A stretch of 48,500 nt of DNA from Chrysomallon squamiferum. Lineage: Eukaryota; Mollusca; Gastropoda; Neomphalida; Peltospiridae. Within the stretch, counting starts at the first letter, position 1; each line of letters opens with the position of its first letter. The stretch covers positions 18,330,310 to 18,378,809 of the forward strand of contig CM022673.1 of NCBI GenBank assembly GCA_012295275.1. The letters are read 5' to 3'. This document shows positions 1 through 19,765 of this stretch, piece by piece. The position numbers were made by a program, and so were the translations under genes. A model generated the notes under the pieces. It was given only the letters and a program-made list of their open reading frames with translations. It was not told the origin of the DNA and searched no databases.

Positions 1-90
1 TTATTATTATTAATATTATTATTATTATTATTTATTACTATTTATTATTATTATTATTATTATTTATTACTTTATTATTGTTTCTTGGTT
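1..90. repeat. (TTA)n microsatellite, imperfect
   Basis: Runs of TTA/ATT triplets with occasional ATTTATT interruptions, reaching the window edge, so the tract may begin further upstream. Confidence 0.9.
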
Positions 91-866
<776 letters not shown>

Positions 867-1038
867 CGTAATCCATCCATCGATCTGTCTGTTTGTGTAT
901 ATATGTTAGTCCGTTTGAGTTCATGTTTGCCTACTGAATCGATTATTTACATATTTACCTCCTAATGTATTTGTCATATTGCATATACACATTAGCACAT
1001 TCACGTATTAACAAATATATATGTTTATGTAACTACCA

Positions 1039-1107
1039 TTATTTATTTATTTATTTTATTTTATTTTATTTCATTTCATTTGTTTTATTTTGTTTTATTT
1101 GTTGTTG

Positions 1108-1143
<36 letters not shown>
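1039..1143. repeat. TTTA/TTTTA then GTT/ATT tract
   Basis: ATTT and ATTTT units grade into TTTTG/TTTTA, then GTT, then (ATT)n. This is ordinary compound low-complexity DNA. Confidence 0.85.
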
Positions 1144-1144
<1 letters not shown>

Positions 1145-1419
1145 AGATTACATCTAAACTATTCTGCCTTACTTTAACAGACAGCAAAGTAGGAATATAT
1201 CTAAAATTTCAAAGAGAAATAATTTTCACCAGAAATAAATAATTATTTTCCATTTCAGTAAATAATGTTATCGAGAACGGCCCAACCATTCGATTAAACG
1301 TGTTTTATTAACCCCGCTGTGTCGACCTCGGAAATATTTGTCAACTATTAATCACACCAGCCACACACGTGTTTATTTCTGACTTTATTAATCTATGTAT
1401 TCTTTTGTACTGTGTACGG

Positions 1420-1663
1420 TTTGCCATTACTACTGCTGGCATATGTATTATTGCTTTTTATTCCACTGTAGCTGTTACCGCTACTACAGCTACTATCATT
1501 ATTAGTACTTCAGTTTTTACTTTTAGTACTGCTGTTACTACTGTTATTACTACAGCTAATACTGCTATTGTTACTACTGCAACTGCTACTTTTACTATTA
1601 CTACTTCAAATACTTCTACTATTACTATTAATATTGTTACTATTATTACTACTACTACACGTA

Positions 1664-1698
<35 letters not shown>

Positions 1699-1772
1699 TA
1701 ATGCTATTAGTACCATTATTATTTATAGTAGTATTATCATTAATTTTACTAGTATTACTAGTTATATTTTTG
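1420..1772. repeat. Degenerate triplet tract (TAC/TTA/GTT/AAT)
   Basis: About 350 bp of triplet-periodic DNA of TAY/GCT/TTA type, ending in a clean (AAT)n run near 1669-1698. The period of three keeps two forward frames open with Thr/Ile/Ala or Leu/Ile composition. These frames have no domain structure and are treated as artefacts. Confidence 0.85.
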
Positions 1773-2302
1773 CTAGAATTGCTGTTTCTACTGTCTGCGC
1801 TATAGTTTCAAATTTACTACCACTTGTAATAAAGAGTCTAATAAAGAAACATAAAACACAGTTTAAAAAGAGACACGTGTACGCAGATTAGACGGCCATT
1901 TGCTATTTAAAGGTCTTCACAGTAATTAATATTCATGAATTTATATCACCATGATGACGTTTCGGGAACCGTTTCGTGTGGTCAAATGCGTCATGAAGTG
2001 TTGATCACTACGGACAGAATGACCGTTGCATTACTGAGAAATGACCCATGTAATAAGATGGATAAACTGACCGTGTCATTATTAACGTTTGTCAAATAAG
2101 TTACTGGTGAACGACAAATCGAACTCGTCCTCACCGCCCCTCATAACCTCTGTACGAATTCTTCCGCAACAGAACTAGTTCACTAAGACTACCATGCAAA
2201 ACCACCTTGTTCCAGGACATGATCTGATAATACATATTAAGACTAAAATTAACAGTGAACGTTATCATTTGTTTTATTTTCCACTATGAGATTGACATTA
2301 CA

Positions 2303-2473
2303 GCTATTATTATTATTAGTAGTAGTAGTGTAGTAGTAGTACAACTACCAGTAGTAGTAGTAGTAATAGTAGTAGAGGTTGTAGTAGTAGTAATAGTAAT
2401 AGTAGTAGTAATAGTAACTGTAGTAGTAATAATAGTAGTATTAGTAGTACTAGTTGTTGTTGTAGTAGCATAG
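2303..2473. repeat. Degenerate (AGT)n trinucleotide tract
   Basis: AGT/AGA/GTA triplets with substitutions. They read as poly-Val/Ile on + and poly-Thr on -, with no protein features. Confidence 0.9.
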
Positions 2474-5617
<3,144 letters not shown>

Positions 5618-6260
5618 CACTTTTACTATAGTTTAATGTATATACGCTTACTATATATATACTCAGAAAACCATCTCAGTAAAGTCACTGAACAAGTTCC
5701 CATCACAAAGCGAATTAAAGTAAAAGGTAATTATAACCCGAGGTGTACCTGTTTCGATTAGTAAATGTTTCATTTATCACAAAACTGTTTTCTGTTTCTC
5801 CAGGCCAGAGCCAGTACTTTGTCCTCAAATAGATTTGTCTTAATTATAGCAAAACAACTTCTACCTTCTCCATTATCACACAACTGTGGATGAATAATTT
5901 ATCTAGAAAAATCGAATAAGCATCAACTTCAAAAAAAAAGAGGAAGAAGAGATAGAGTTATTTATCATTAATGGAATCGTATTGTTTTATGTATTGTTAT
6001 CTTTTTTTTTGTATTATTCATGAGTTGTAAGAAATTAGTTTCGGCAGAGTGTTTGTGTGTTAGGTTTTAAGTATTAATATAGGTGGGTTTAGGGGAGGAG
6101 GGGTAAGTTGTGCCATTTTGCAGTTAAATCGACCTGCAGTCCAAGGTATCAATATCTAAAAAAATGAATAGAGACACTCAGATAAATGACAGCATTAAGG
6201 TCTCAGGATGTCTCATAATAGTGTTGTGGGTGGTTTAACATGTTTTGTAAAGTGGCATCG

Positions 6261-6366
6261 GGTAAGTTGTGCCACTTTGGGGTAAGTTGTACCAGTTTGG
6301 GGTAAATTGTACCAGTTTGGGGTAAGTTGTACCAGTTTGGGGTAAGTTGTACCAGTTTGGGGTAAG
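6261..6366. repeat. 20-bp tandem array inside the pogo element
   Basis: Five units of GGTAAGTTGTRCCASTTTGG at 6261, 6281, 6301 (with one A), 6321 and 6341, plus a partial sixth copy from 6361. The unit nearly matches the inner part of the element's left end at 6102-6121, so the array is an amplified terminal or subterminal motif. The first unit also forms a 9-bp inverted repeat with 6249-6257 (AAAGTGGCA and TGCCACTTT). In transposons such iterated subterminal motifs are often transposase-binding sites; that role is inferred here. Confidence 0.9.
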
Positions 6367-6681
6367 ATAATATCACAGATTTGTTTTTCATGGTTGTGAA
6401 CAGATATTTAATGGTAGCAAAATGTGGGTAACTCTGGCAAAAAATAGTCTTAAAACTTTCATCAAGACTGATACAAAACATACTAATCATCCCAGAAAAG
6501 ATATAAATATGGACATGTAAATGATTATGGAATAGTCTAACCTATTTTCACATATTCTATGCTATAGTGTTGGCCCTATGGGTAATAATGCTCTAATGCA
6601 TCTGAAACTGCAATGGAAACGAATTGACATACATATGTACGTTTGAACACATGACAATACGCATAGAATATTGATACGATT

Positions 6682-7215
6682 CTAAATGTATTTTAAACCC
6701 AGGTACAGACTAACGTCGTTACGTTTTTGTGAAAACAAGTTGGCAGGATCTTCGTGCAGCTCCCGCAGCCTTCTTCGACTTTGGAAATTTCGTGATAGTC
6801 TCCTTATTTGAGGGCCTTTGGAACGGGTAGAATTGCGGTTGGGGACAAACACATAATCAGAACTACGATGAGACGCAGGCCATTTGTCAAATTTAAAAGG
6901 GAAAATGCCAGAGCTTTTGAATCCCGACAATATATTCCTCGGAATCATAGCCGACATGTCCGCATCATTCACGATAGATGGAATATCTTAGCGCAGTACC
7001 GTCTCTCCGGAATGAGAACCCGTTCAGACATCGCTCGGTGTTATAAGCAAGTTTAAAGAGGTTGCAAACAGCCCGGTCTAGGTGACGAGATGTGTGGAGG
7101 CAATGTCAGCATCACTGTACCGTTATCCACAGCCAAATCAAGAAACTATAACGTTGTCTGTGATTCATGGTTGTCTAGTTTAGGAAGTGACCCTTCGAAC
7201 ACGGAGTATATTGAA
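6682..7215 (-). pseudogene. Pogo/Tigger (DDE) transposase remnant
   Basis: Read on the minus strand from about 7215 down to 6682. The fragments follow the order of a pogo-family DDE_1 transposase. First comes LDNHESQ near 7180, the second catalytic Asp with its usual NHES context. Next is an in-frame TAG, then NGTVMLTLPPHIS, typical of the segment before the third catalytic residue. After a short deletion that changes frame comes LDRAV. The end contains NILSGFKSSGIFPF, matching the C-terminal 'NIxSGFxxxGIxPFN' signature. The last segment (6972-6682) is open and ends at its own stop. The N-terminal DNA-binding helix-turn-helix and the first catalytic Asp were not found. At least one stop, one deletion and frame changes make it non-functional. 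Family assignment rests on motif recognition from memory of the family, not on an alignment. Confidence 0.8.
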
Positions 7216-7521
7216 TGATGTGGTACATGTAATGAACGAAGAGCTCGTCAATGATTCACCGAGATTCAGCTGCACAACCGACAGATAAAGGTGGGTCTCC
7301 CCTGGTTGCGACAGCTGACTCGAGGTAATATGAAGATTGGTGGTGCTATGGCACAACATACCCCTTGTTGACCATTCCTGGTTAAGTAGGTCAGTGAATC
7401 CTTACTGACCGAGATGATGTGAAAACAACAGGATACAATAATAGCCAACTAAACAAGTTATCATACACTTCATATGATTTCAGGATAATCTACAGAAGAG
7501 ACACATCTTATCCCCTCCTCC

Positions 7522-8147
7522 AGTGTTTGTGTGCACATTCAATTTAAGCACGTGTAAAGCATAGTTGTCTGTGATTATAAATGTTTGCGTATTTTTACAT
7601 ATTTGTAAATCATATTTAAAGAGCAGGACTTCAGATTTCTTGTATGGAGATGTATTGGGTGTGCGTATGTGTGTATTTGCCTGTGTATTTTGTGGGTACT
7701 TTGTCAGTGTTCGTTAGTGTTTCTCAAAAGCAATATGTACGTGAGTTCGTATGAATCCATGAATCTGTTTTTAATGTTTAAAATGTCTCTGTATATACAT
7801 TTAGTTATGATGATATGCATACAGTACATTTCAAACTGAGTATTAAGCTGAACTGACTAAAATAATACACATACAACTAGTAATTTATAAAATATAAGGC
7901 AGAAAAGTTTGTCACTTTTAATTCCTGAAGAGTTAAAAACATCCTGAGAGATTATATTTCTGATTGCTAAATATTTTGAAATTTTAAAATTGAGTGTAAG
8001 GATTTTAATCTTATTTATTTATTTATTATTTTTGAGTATTTTAATTATTTTCTGTTAGCGAATGGCAAAATAAATTACTGTGAAATATTTCAGATTTAAA
8101 ACGTTTAATGCATCGCCCTCTTTTTTACATCTTTACAACAAAACCAC
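7522..8147. other. Intergenic DNA without recognisable genes
   Basis: AT-rich sequence between the pogo relic and the 22-bp repeat; nothing else seen. Confidence 0.6.
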
Positions 8148-8275
8148 TGCAGTTTAAAACTGTCACACTGTCACATAGCACGTTTTAAACTTTCACACAC
8201 TACAGTTTAAACTATTAAACAATACAGTTTAAAATTATCACAATACAATTTAAAAGTATTACACAATACAGTCTG
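8148..8275. repeat. Imperfect ~22-bp minisatellite
   Basis: A diverged unit of the type ACAGTTTAAAAxTATCACA recurs at about 8148, 8182, 8203, 8225 and 8247. Spacing is close to 22 bp in the later copies and longer in the first interval. Confidence 0.7.
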
Positions 8276-8318
8276 TTATACAGCAGAGTATAGAAGCTCC
8301 TCCAAAATGCATAGTCTG

Positions 8319-8525
8319 TCTATCTCTTCATTTTTCTCTGTCTTTCTCTCTCATTCTCTCTCTCTCACACATACACACACACATACACTGACACCCTGAC
8401 ACGTAAGCACATATATGCACACAAACACACACACATATAGACATACTCACATATATACACACAGACACATACGTAGATACAAACAGAAACATACACACAC
8501 ATATAAACATACACAGACACACATT
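8319..8525. repeat. TC-rich then CA/TACA-rich low complexity
   Basis: Short TCTC runs pass into CACA, ATACAC and AGACAC variants. No clean unit is longer than about 12 bp. Confidence 0.85.
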
Positions 8526-8589
8526 TATTATCTTTCTATTCCCTCTTTCTCAGAAAATATTATATGAAGAATTTACTAGGTTATCTCCC

Positions 8590-8757
8590 CTGTTGTCTGC
8601 CGATTGTCAAATGAACACCGTCTTTATCAAATTATCTCCCATTTCGTGATCTCCACTCTCCAAGGGCTATTGATCAAACGCGTCACGTGACTCGCTCTGT
8701 GCGGACAAGACATATTGACGTCTGTTTGGATCTAGCAGCAGACGACGAGAAACTCAG
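8590..8757 (+). promoter_or_regulatory. Candidate promoter and non-coding first exon
   Basis: A GC-elevated patch in AT-rich surroundings. It holds a perfect 10-bp palindrome GTCACGTGAC (8682-8691), an extended E-box of the kind bound by bHLH-ZIP factors (USF/MITF/TFEB), and a CRE-like TTGACGTC near 8714. It ends in AACTCAG followed by GTAAGA at 8758, a near-consensus 5' splice donor. No TATA box or open frame is evident. This is the arrangement expected of a TATA-less promoter with a short untranslated first exon. Whether it belongs to the GPCR gene 32 kb downstream, to another gene, or is chance cannot be told from sequence alone. Confidence 0.4.
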
Positions 8758-11739
<2,982 letters not shown>

Positions 11740-11850
11740 CTGTTCTGTGATGGCCTTTAACGTGGAAACATTGTCCAGTGCTTTCCCTCACAGAACAACA
11801 CTTCGCAGCCGCAAACTGCGCGCATACTCAGCAGCGACCCTCTGTTAAAA
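11740..11850. other. CpG-enriched patch of unknown role
   Basis: CpG dinucleotides cluster at about 11805-11850, including CTGCGCGCAT, similar to an NRF1-type site. No splice signal or open frame marks a gene. Confidence 0.3.
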
Positions 11851-11985
11851 AATAATAACATTGCAACTATATATAGTAAAAATGTTTTTTATAAATTAAG
11901 TTGTCAACATATATTTACCTGCAGATATTAAACATGTTTCACTTCATGTAAGTTATATCAAATAAGTTACCATATATCAAATAAC

Positions 11986-12190
11986 TGGTAGTAGTTCCAG
12001 TAGTAGTAACAATGGTGATAGTAGGGGTGGCAGCAGCAGTAATAGTAGCAGTTGCAGTAGTATGAATAGTAGCACATGTTGTATTATTACTAGTACTTCT
12101 TTAGCATATGTTGTATTAGGATAGCAGTAGTAGCAGTAGTACTTTCATATCATTAGTAGTAGTGGTACTAGTAGTGATAATAGTATTAGT
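11986..12190. repeat. Degenerate (AGT/AGC)n trinucleotide tract
   Basis: AGT, AGC and GGT triplets with substitutions and short unique interruptions, similar to the tract at 2.3 kb. Confidence 0.8.
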
Positions 12191-13321
12191 TATTCAAATA
12201 AACACATGGACGTAGAGAACCTGAACCGGTAATAATTATCTAATATGTTTATACTGTACTGTGTACGAGGCTGTTAAAATACCGCTGTGTTGACACGTTG
12301 TTACACACTACAATTCTGCTATTTTCTTTTAAAAAATCAATGGAAAATCGAAATACAAGCCATTACATGATACATCGATTTGACTGAACGTGCCTCGTTG
12401 AGATACAACAGGTGTTAAAACTTCCTCGTGGAAACTATTAGAAGAATGTAGCTGAAAATACTCGTAAAATTACACCACAATTTATCTGAAATCATTATAT
12501 TTAATTCTTTAAAATAATTATAAAAATATTAAAATAAAATAATTTTTAAAAATTAAAACGTTACATTAATATATATATTTTTTAACAGATGGTTGAAAGC
12601 TAAGAGTTAATATTGTTTCAAAACTGTTAATATTTTTTATATATTTATATGCATTTTTTTGTTTCCTTTTCTTTATTTCTGCTTGTTTCCTTTTCCTTAC
12701 TAGTCTCCGTCATTTTTATTTCCACTGATTCTCCCCTTCTTTCTCTCTATCCCTCTATCTATATATCTGTCTATCTTTGTATCTATCTATCTATCTATCT
12801 TTCTATCTATCTATCTATATATATTTTAAAAATGTCTCACTAATTTGTCGCTAACATATTCAATTTATATACACATGTATTCATTGACACATTTGCATTT
12901 GTATCTGTATTAAATCCAAACATTAGTCTAAATTTTCTGTTATTCATACATGAAGATATAATAAGTTTCTGATTAGGAATTTTTCTATCTGTTGTGTTGG
13001 GGGAATAATCACTTCCCTTCCGTCACGATTTTCTATTGTGTACAATGATTAAGAAGACGTTAGAAAGAGACTAACACGATTAACCCCGCTACCGCTGTCT
13101 ACGGTTTCCCTGTTAATGAGATTTGTAATATTCTAGACAGTAATAATAATTTAAAATAGGAATTTTTATCAAAATGAGACGTAAGTGGATTAATTTTGGC
13201 ATGATAAGGATTTTTGTTGACAAATCATAACTAAAAGAATAATAAGTTAGTGTTGATGGTTTTATTCGTGATGGTAAATGGGATCGAATCCCGGTATGTT
13301 TATGATGAAGTCTGTTTTCTG

Positions 13322-13323
<2 letters not shown>
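12191..13323. other. Intergenic DNA with a short (TATC)n run
   Basis: AT-rich. An imperfect TATC tetranucleotide tract occupies about 12756-12822. Nothing else was recognised. Confidence 0.6.

Positions 13324-13386
<63 letters not shown>
13324..13386. repeat. (TC)n microsatellite, about 63 bp
   Basis: Uninterrupted TC dinucleotides. Confidence 0.97.
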
Positions 13387-13390
<4 letters not shown>

Positions 13391-13810
13391 ATTTGTACAG
13401 AACAAGTATTAACTGTTTTTCTTGGACTGTGAACGTCGATTACTAAGTGATGAGCGAGTGAGCAAGTGGGTACGAGTGTGTTTGTGAGTTAACGCGAGAG
13501 TCGGCGAGTGAGTCATAGAGAGAACAAGGAGTAACAAGAGAAACAAAAGAGATGATAATTAAGTGAGTAAACTTTACATGATATCATTCATCACTTTGTT
13601 GTCTTCGTTCGCCGCAGACATGTAAAGTTAAGTTCTCTTTTGTTAAAGTCGTTTGTTTTGTTTACTTGCACTCGTAAATAATTTCTTTTTTTTCTAGAAT
13701 CGACCAACAGATTGACTGTCTTCTACACTTTCAGTTACTTTCACACAGGAAAACAGATTTTAATATTATTTTTAAAATAAATTTTCTCTTTCTTATAGCT
13801 ATCATATAAA

Positions 13811-13811
<1 letters not shown>
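13387..13811. other. Short unique stretch between microsatellites
   Basis: Diverged GAGT/GTGA-rich sequence at about 13448-13530 may be an old tetranucleotide repeat. No gene seen. Confidence 0.5.

Positions 13812-13887
<76 letters not shown>
13812..13887. repeat. (CA)n microsatellite, about 76 bp
   Basis: Uninterrupted AC dinucleotides. It lies 197 bp before a (GT)n tract of similar length, so the pair is an imperfect long inverted repeat. Confidence 0.97.
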
Positions 13888-13888
<1 letters not shown>

Positions 13889-14079
13889 TTATGTGTACTT
13901 TAGGTATCTTTGTACTTTTATTTTAGAAATTTATTGTTGTTGTTTTTTTGTTCTGTAGGGTAACATATTGCTTGTCTGTGACACATTTTACCTGACGTAT
14001 GACGTTTTGAGAAATTTGATCACTGATATTAAACATGAAAGTTCCAGTATACATGATTACCGAGTTTAGGAAATGTGTT

Positions 14080-14084
<5 letters not shown>

Positions 14085-14156
<72 letters not shown>
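14085..14156. repeat. (GT)n microsatellite, about 72 bp
   Basis: Uninterrupted GT dinucleotides; complementary partner of the upstream (CA)n tract. Confidence 0.97.
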
Positions 14157-14158
<2 letters not shown>

Positions 14159-14186
14159 GGTGTGTGGGGTCGAGAGCGTAGAGCAA

Positions 14187-14536
<350 letters not shown>

Positions 14537-14787
14537 ACATACATTATATCAAATTTTATTGCGTGTTAGACTGTATAATGCACACACATTATAATTGAAT
14601 TCTATGGGGAAAGAAAACAAGAGAGATCACTGAGGAAGGTGAAGAAGACTGAGAAAATGAGTTTCACATATAATAATTCGCCTCAATTATTTCATTTCTG
14701 ATGTTTTTTAAGTCTCAGAGGATTTAAACACTAATTTTTCTTGAGCTTGTAGTTGCTGATTGCTGTTATTAAATCCAAGATGAACTC

Positions 14788-14850
14788 CGGTAAAAATGTA
14801 TGTCTTCAGTTACATCTGAATTATTAAAGTGTCTTGAAATGTAACGTGTT
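14788..14850 (+). repeat. Dispersed direct repeat, copy 1
   Basis: About 60 bp that matches 17018-17080 at roughly 51 of 60 positions, including a shared AGTTACATCTGAATTATTA core. Same orientation, 2.2 kb apart. Identity of the repeat family is unknown. Confidence 0.7.
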
Positions 14851-15101
14851 TTATAATACAGGCCGTTCCACCATGTCTCACAGATCCAAGAGAAAAACGA
14901 GAAAGAAAAAAAAAAATTAATTACTGCAATACTAATAATACTGATTTTACTGTCTGTAACAAAAGATGCAATTTAAAACATAATTTCTGCAGTCAGATTA
15001 TTTCTAATTGAATTTTATTTTATTTGCTTCCTTGTGTTTATCTCGAGTCTGGTGTGCTCAAAACAGAGTATTTTATTTACAGAGTAGTAGATTGTCTGAA
15101 T

Positions 15102-17017
<1,916 letters not shown>

Positions 17018-17080
17018 TGGTACAAATCCGTGTCTTTAGTTACATCTGAATTATTACAGTTCCTTGAAATGTAAGGTGTT
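17018..17080 (+). repeat. Dispersed direct repeat, copy 2
   Basis: Second copy of the repeat at 14788-14850, about 85% identical over 60 bp without gaps. Confidence 0.7.
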
Positions 17081-17713
17081 TCGTTATATGTAACTACTAT
17101 GAAAAGTTTTTTTTACCAGCATTCATTAATTCTGAAGCTAATTTCTCAGTTATTTCGATATTTTATTTGTAAGATGACTTTATAATCAGCTAGACAAACA
17201 TCTGCTGTTTTATCCTTGACAGGATAACTAAAAAAATAAAAAGCCTCTTAAAATATTCTGTTTGTTATTTATATCTCTTGCAGTTTTCATTTCATCGCTG
17301 GTTTCTGGGTATTATACTTTTAACGTTGTGGTTGTTCTGCATTGCTAGGTAACGATGTTATGTCGTCTGTCAGACGTACACGACGTGCCGCAGTGCGCCA
17401 GTGATCGCGACATCTTCGTTCACTGATGTCAGTGAAGAAAACAGTCATTTTTATCTTTAAAGGGATCGTAAAGTAGCTTCTGTCTATTATTAGATTGTTT
17501 AACAAAATGTCTAATATTAAAACAGAATAAAAGAAATATAAACGTTCGTATCATTACGCAGTATGAGAATACAGAAACATAAAAAATTGTCTTAAGAAAT
17601 ATAAATACTGTCTGGTGAGGATAATAATTGATAAATCATGAACTAATATGAATGTGTTATTTATATTAGATTTCTGGTGCTGAATGATGCTGTGTGATAT
17701 TTCTTTTCCTTTT
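17081..17713. other. Intergenic DNA with a CpG-rich patch
   Basis: CpG dinucleotides cluster at about 17350-17425. The minus-strand frame there is short and not recognised. Confidence 0.5.
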
Positions 17714-17746
17714 AATAACAACAATAACAACAACAACAACAACAAC

Positions 17747-17776
<30 letters not shown>
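17714..17776. repeat. (AAC)n(AAT)n trinucleotide tract
   Basis: AAC triplets followed by pure AAT triplets. Confidence 0.95.
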
Positions 17777-17779
<3 letters not shown>

Positions 17780-18904
17780 AGTATTATAAACTATATACTC
17801 ATTCCTGATAACTTGGACAAAAATCAGTTATGATTCCGCAACTTCAAATAGAAATTTAAATAAGAGTTAGCCAATCAGATAACGTGTCATATTCATTTGC
17901 TGAGCAGACTGCTGTAATAATAGTTTTAATTGGTTGTCAGTTACTCAAGACAAATTATGATCAGTCAGTTCCCTGGTTACTGAAAGAGAAAATAAATCTG
18001 TCAACTTGTTATAATGAATTGCGAAGAGGTCATAATTACAGTAATCTATTTTCTCCGTACCTGTCATTTTAGTTATGTCACACCTTTGTTATTCAATCAG
18101 TCGTCTGTCTGAAGAGTGATAACATGCACTGAAAACTGAGCACATCTGTCAGGCTCCTGATACACACACCAGACTCTATATACACAGTGCAGACTTCATA
18201 TACACAGTGCAGACTTCATACACACAGTTCACATTCCAGACACAGACAATTATTTCTATTACAAGCGATTTGAAATTATTCTCAACTAGTCTGTTGAAAT
18301 TAAAATTCTGACAGCAATAATTTTTCAATTTACTAACCGACGACTTGTCTAGAAGTAAAAGGATACATTTAGTGACTTGAAGAAAACATCTAAATATATT
18401 CTGTGCACCTCCATTTTAATATATTTTTATTTTTATTTTTTATTTTTGTTTTGTTAAGCATTTGTTCGTACCGAGAGACCTTAAATCTATCTCAGCATCA
18501 CTACAGTCATGTAGAAATTTCTAGATAAAAATAATCTCTTTTCGAGATAAATCTCCAGAGAACTGCATGACAATTTAAATATTTATCTCACTTTAAGTAT
18601 TTATCACGTTTATTACTGTCCTGCTTTCAGCGTATAGAAATTGTTTTAAAGTGAAATATCAGACATTTTGTTATATTCATTTACAAAAATGTTGAACTTG
18701 TTTTAAAATCACTGATCAAAATTTTAGTCGATCTACAGCAGAGATCAGGTTATAAAAGTTTGTTTAACAGTTTCATGTGGAAATCATGTTGTAAGGTATT
18801 CTTATAATCCAAATTCTGATAGTTGTCTGACATCGTGAAACTACATTACGTGTTTGTATGTTTGAGTGTTTGTATGTATATATGCATGTGTAAGTGCATA
18901 TGTC

Positions 18905-18945
<41 letters not shown>

Positions 18946-19679
18946 GTACGAATATAGTGTAATCCAGAGTCCACGGCAGAAATTAAACATAAAGTGTTTA
19001 TTTAAGATAAGATAAATGTTTGATTTAGTTTGTTTGAATGTAACTGTATGTGAAACAAAATAATCGTCTGTTACTGATCACAGTAACTACGTGTGTTAAT
19101 GTTTATGTTTGCACTTGAGCTTTGAAAAGCAGGAACTAATAAGTACTGTATTTTCTCTTTATTATTAGTTATTTTCCTTATTCTTTACGTGCTGCATTTT
19201 TGTGGTCATCTGTCCATTTGTTAATTAGTCATATTTCCTGTTGCAGTTAGTTGATTCGTCTGTCGGCTAGTGTGCGTGGTTTGTTCACAGTTTATTCTCT
19301 AGTTTGTCAGTGTCTGTTTTTCTGTTCAGTTTAAGAAAGTAAAACCTCAGTTCTTGCTCAAGAAACATCTCTTTTTGTGCTTATTAACAAAACTCTCATA
19401 GAAATATACTAAACTTATTAAAAAAAAAAAATTACAAATTTTGTGCAGAAAATTTCACAAAATCTGTATTTTCTATCTGGGTTATTGTACTATTTAACAC
19501 TGGTGATAATATTGCTTAATTGCTTCCGGTATGTTTTGAAAATTGAGATTGGCGTCTAGAAAGTAACATTTTACAGAGTATCCAATCGCATTAATTCTTA
19601 CAAATGACTGCTTGAAATATAGATTTACGGCTGCCGATAACCATGTTTTCATTTCGTTCTGATTTCAACAAGAAATATC
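17777..19679. other. Intergenic DNA without recognisable genes
   Basis: AT-rich with a (GT)n run near 18908-18940 and the 20-bp repeat listed separately. No gene seen. Confidence 0.6.
18179..18238. repeat. 20-bp tandem repeat, three units
   Basis: Two identical copies of TATACACAGTGCAGACTTCA (18179-18198, 18199-18218) and a third diverged copy (18219-18238). Confidence 0.9.
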
Positions 19680-19765
19680 TTTTGAACTGAATATGGCTTT
19701 TGACGCCTCTTCTTCACAGTCTACAATTGCCTAATTTGGTTCTTTATACAAACCTGTCATATTGA
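19680..19765 (+). repeat. 86-bp inverted repeat, left arm
   Basis: Starts TTTTGAACTGAATATGGC and ends CAAACCTGTCATATTGA. The reverse complement of 21501-21586 matches at all but two positions (A for C in the run before TTTATACA, and C for T near the end). Similarity stops sharply at both ends. Family unknown. Confidence 0.9.

Larger units (their letters stand above)
6092..7521 (-). mobile_element. Decayed pogo/Tigger-type DNA transposon
   Basis: A 1.43-kb element bounded by inverted ends. The left end (from about 6094) reads GGAGGAGGGGTAAGTTGTG. The right end (7500-7521), read inward on the minus strand, is GGAGGAGGGGATAAGATGTG, differing by one inserted base and one or two substitutions. 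Between them lie a tandem array of the same terminal motif (6261-6366) and a broken minus-strand transposase with pogo-type DDE motifs (about 6682-7215). A TA precedes the left end at 6090-6091, as expected for Tc1/mariner/pogo target sites, but no clear TA follows the right end, so the exact right boundary is uncertain. The transposase is truncated at its N-terminus, so the element is non-autonomous. Confidence 0.75.

Noticed and set aside
1369-1891. Thr/Ile- and Leu-rich frames
   Set aside because: Degenerate triplet repeat keeps frames open; no domain, start context or splice signals.
6808-7056. 82-codon + strand frame over the pogo relic
   Set aside because: Antisense shadow of the transposase remnant, which carries the recognisable motifs.
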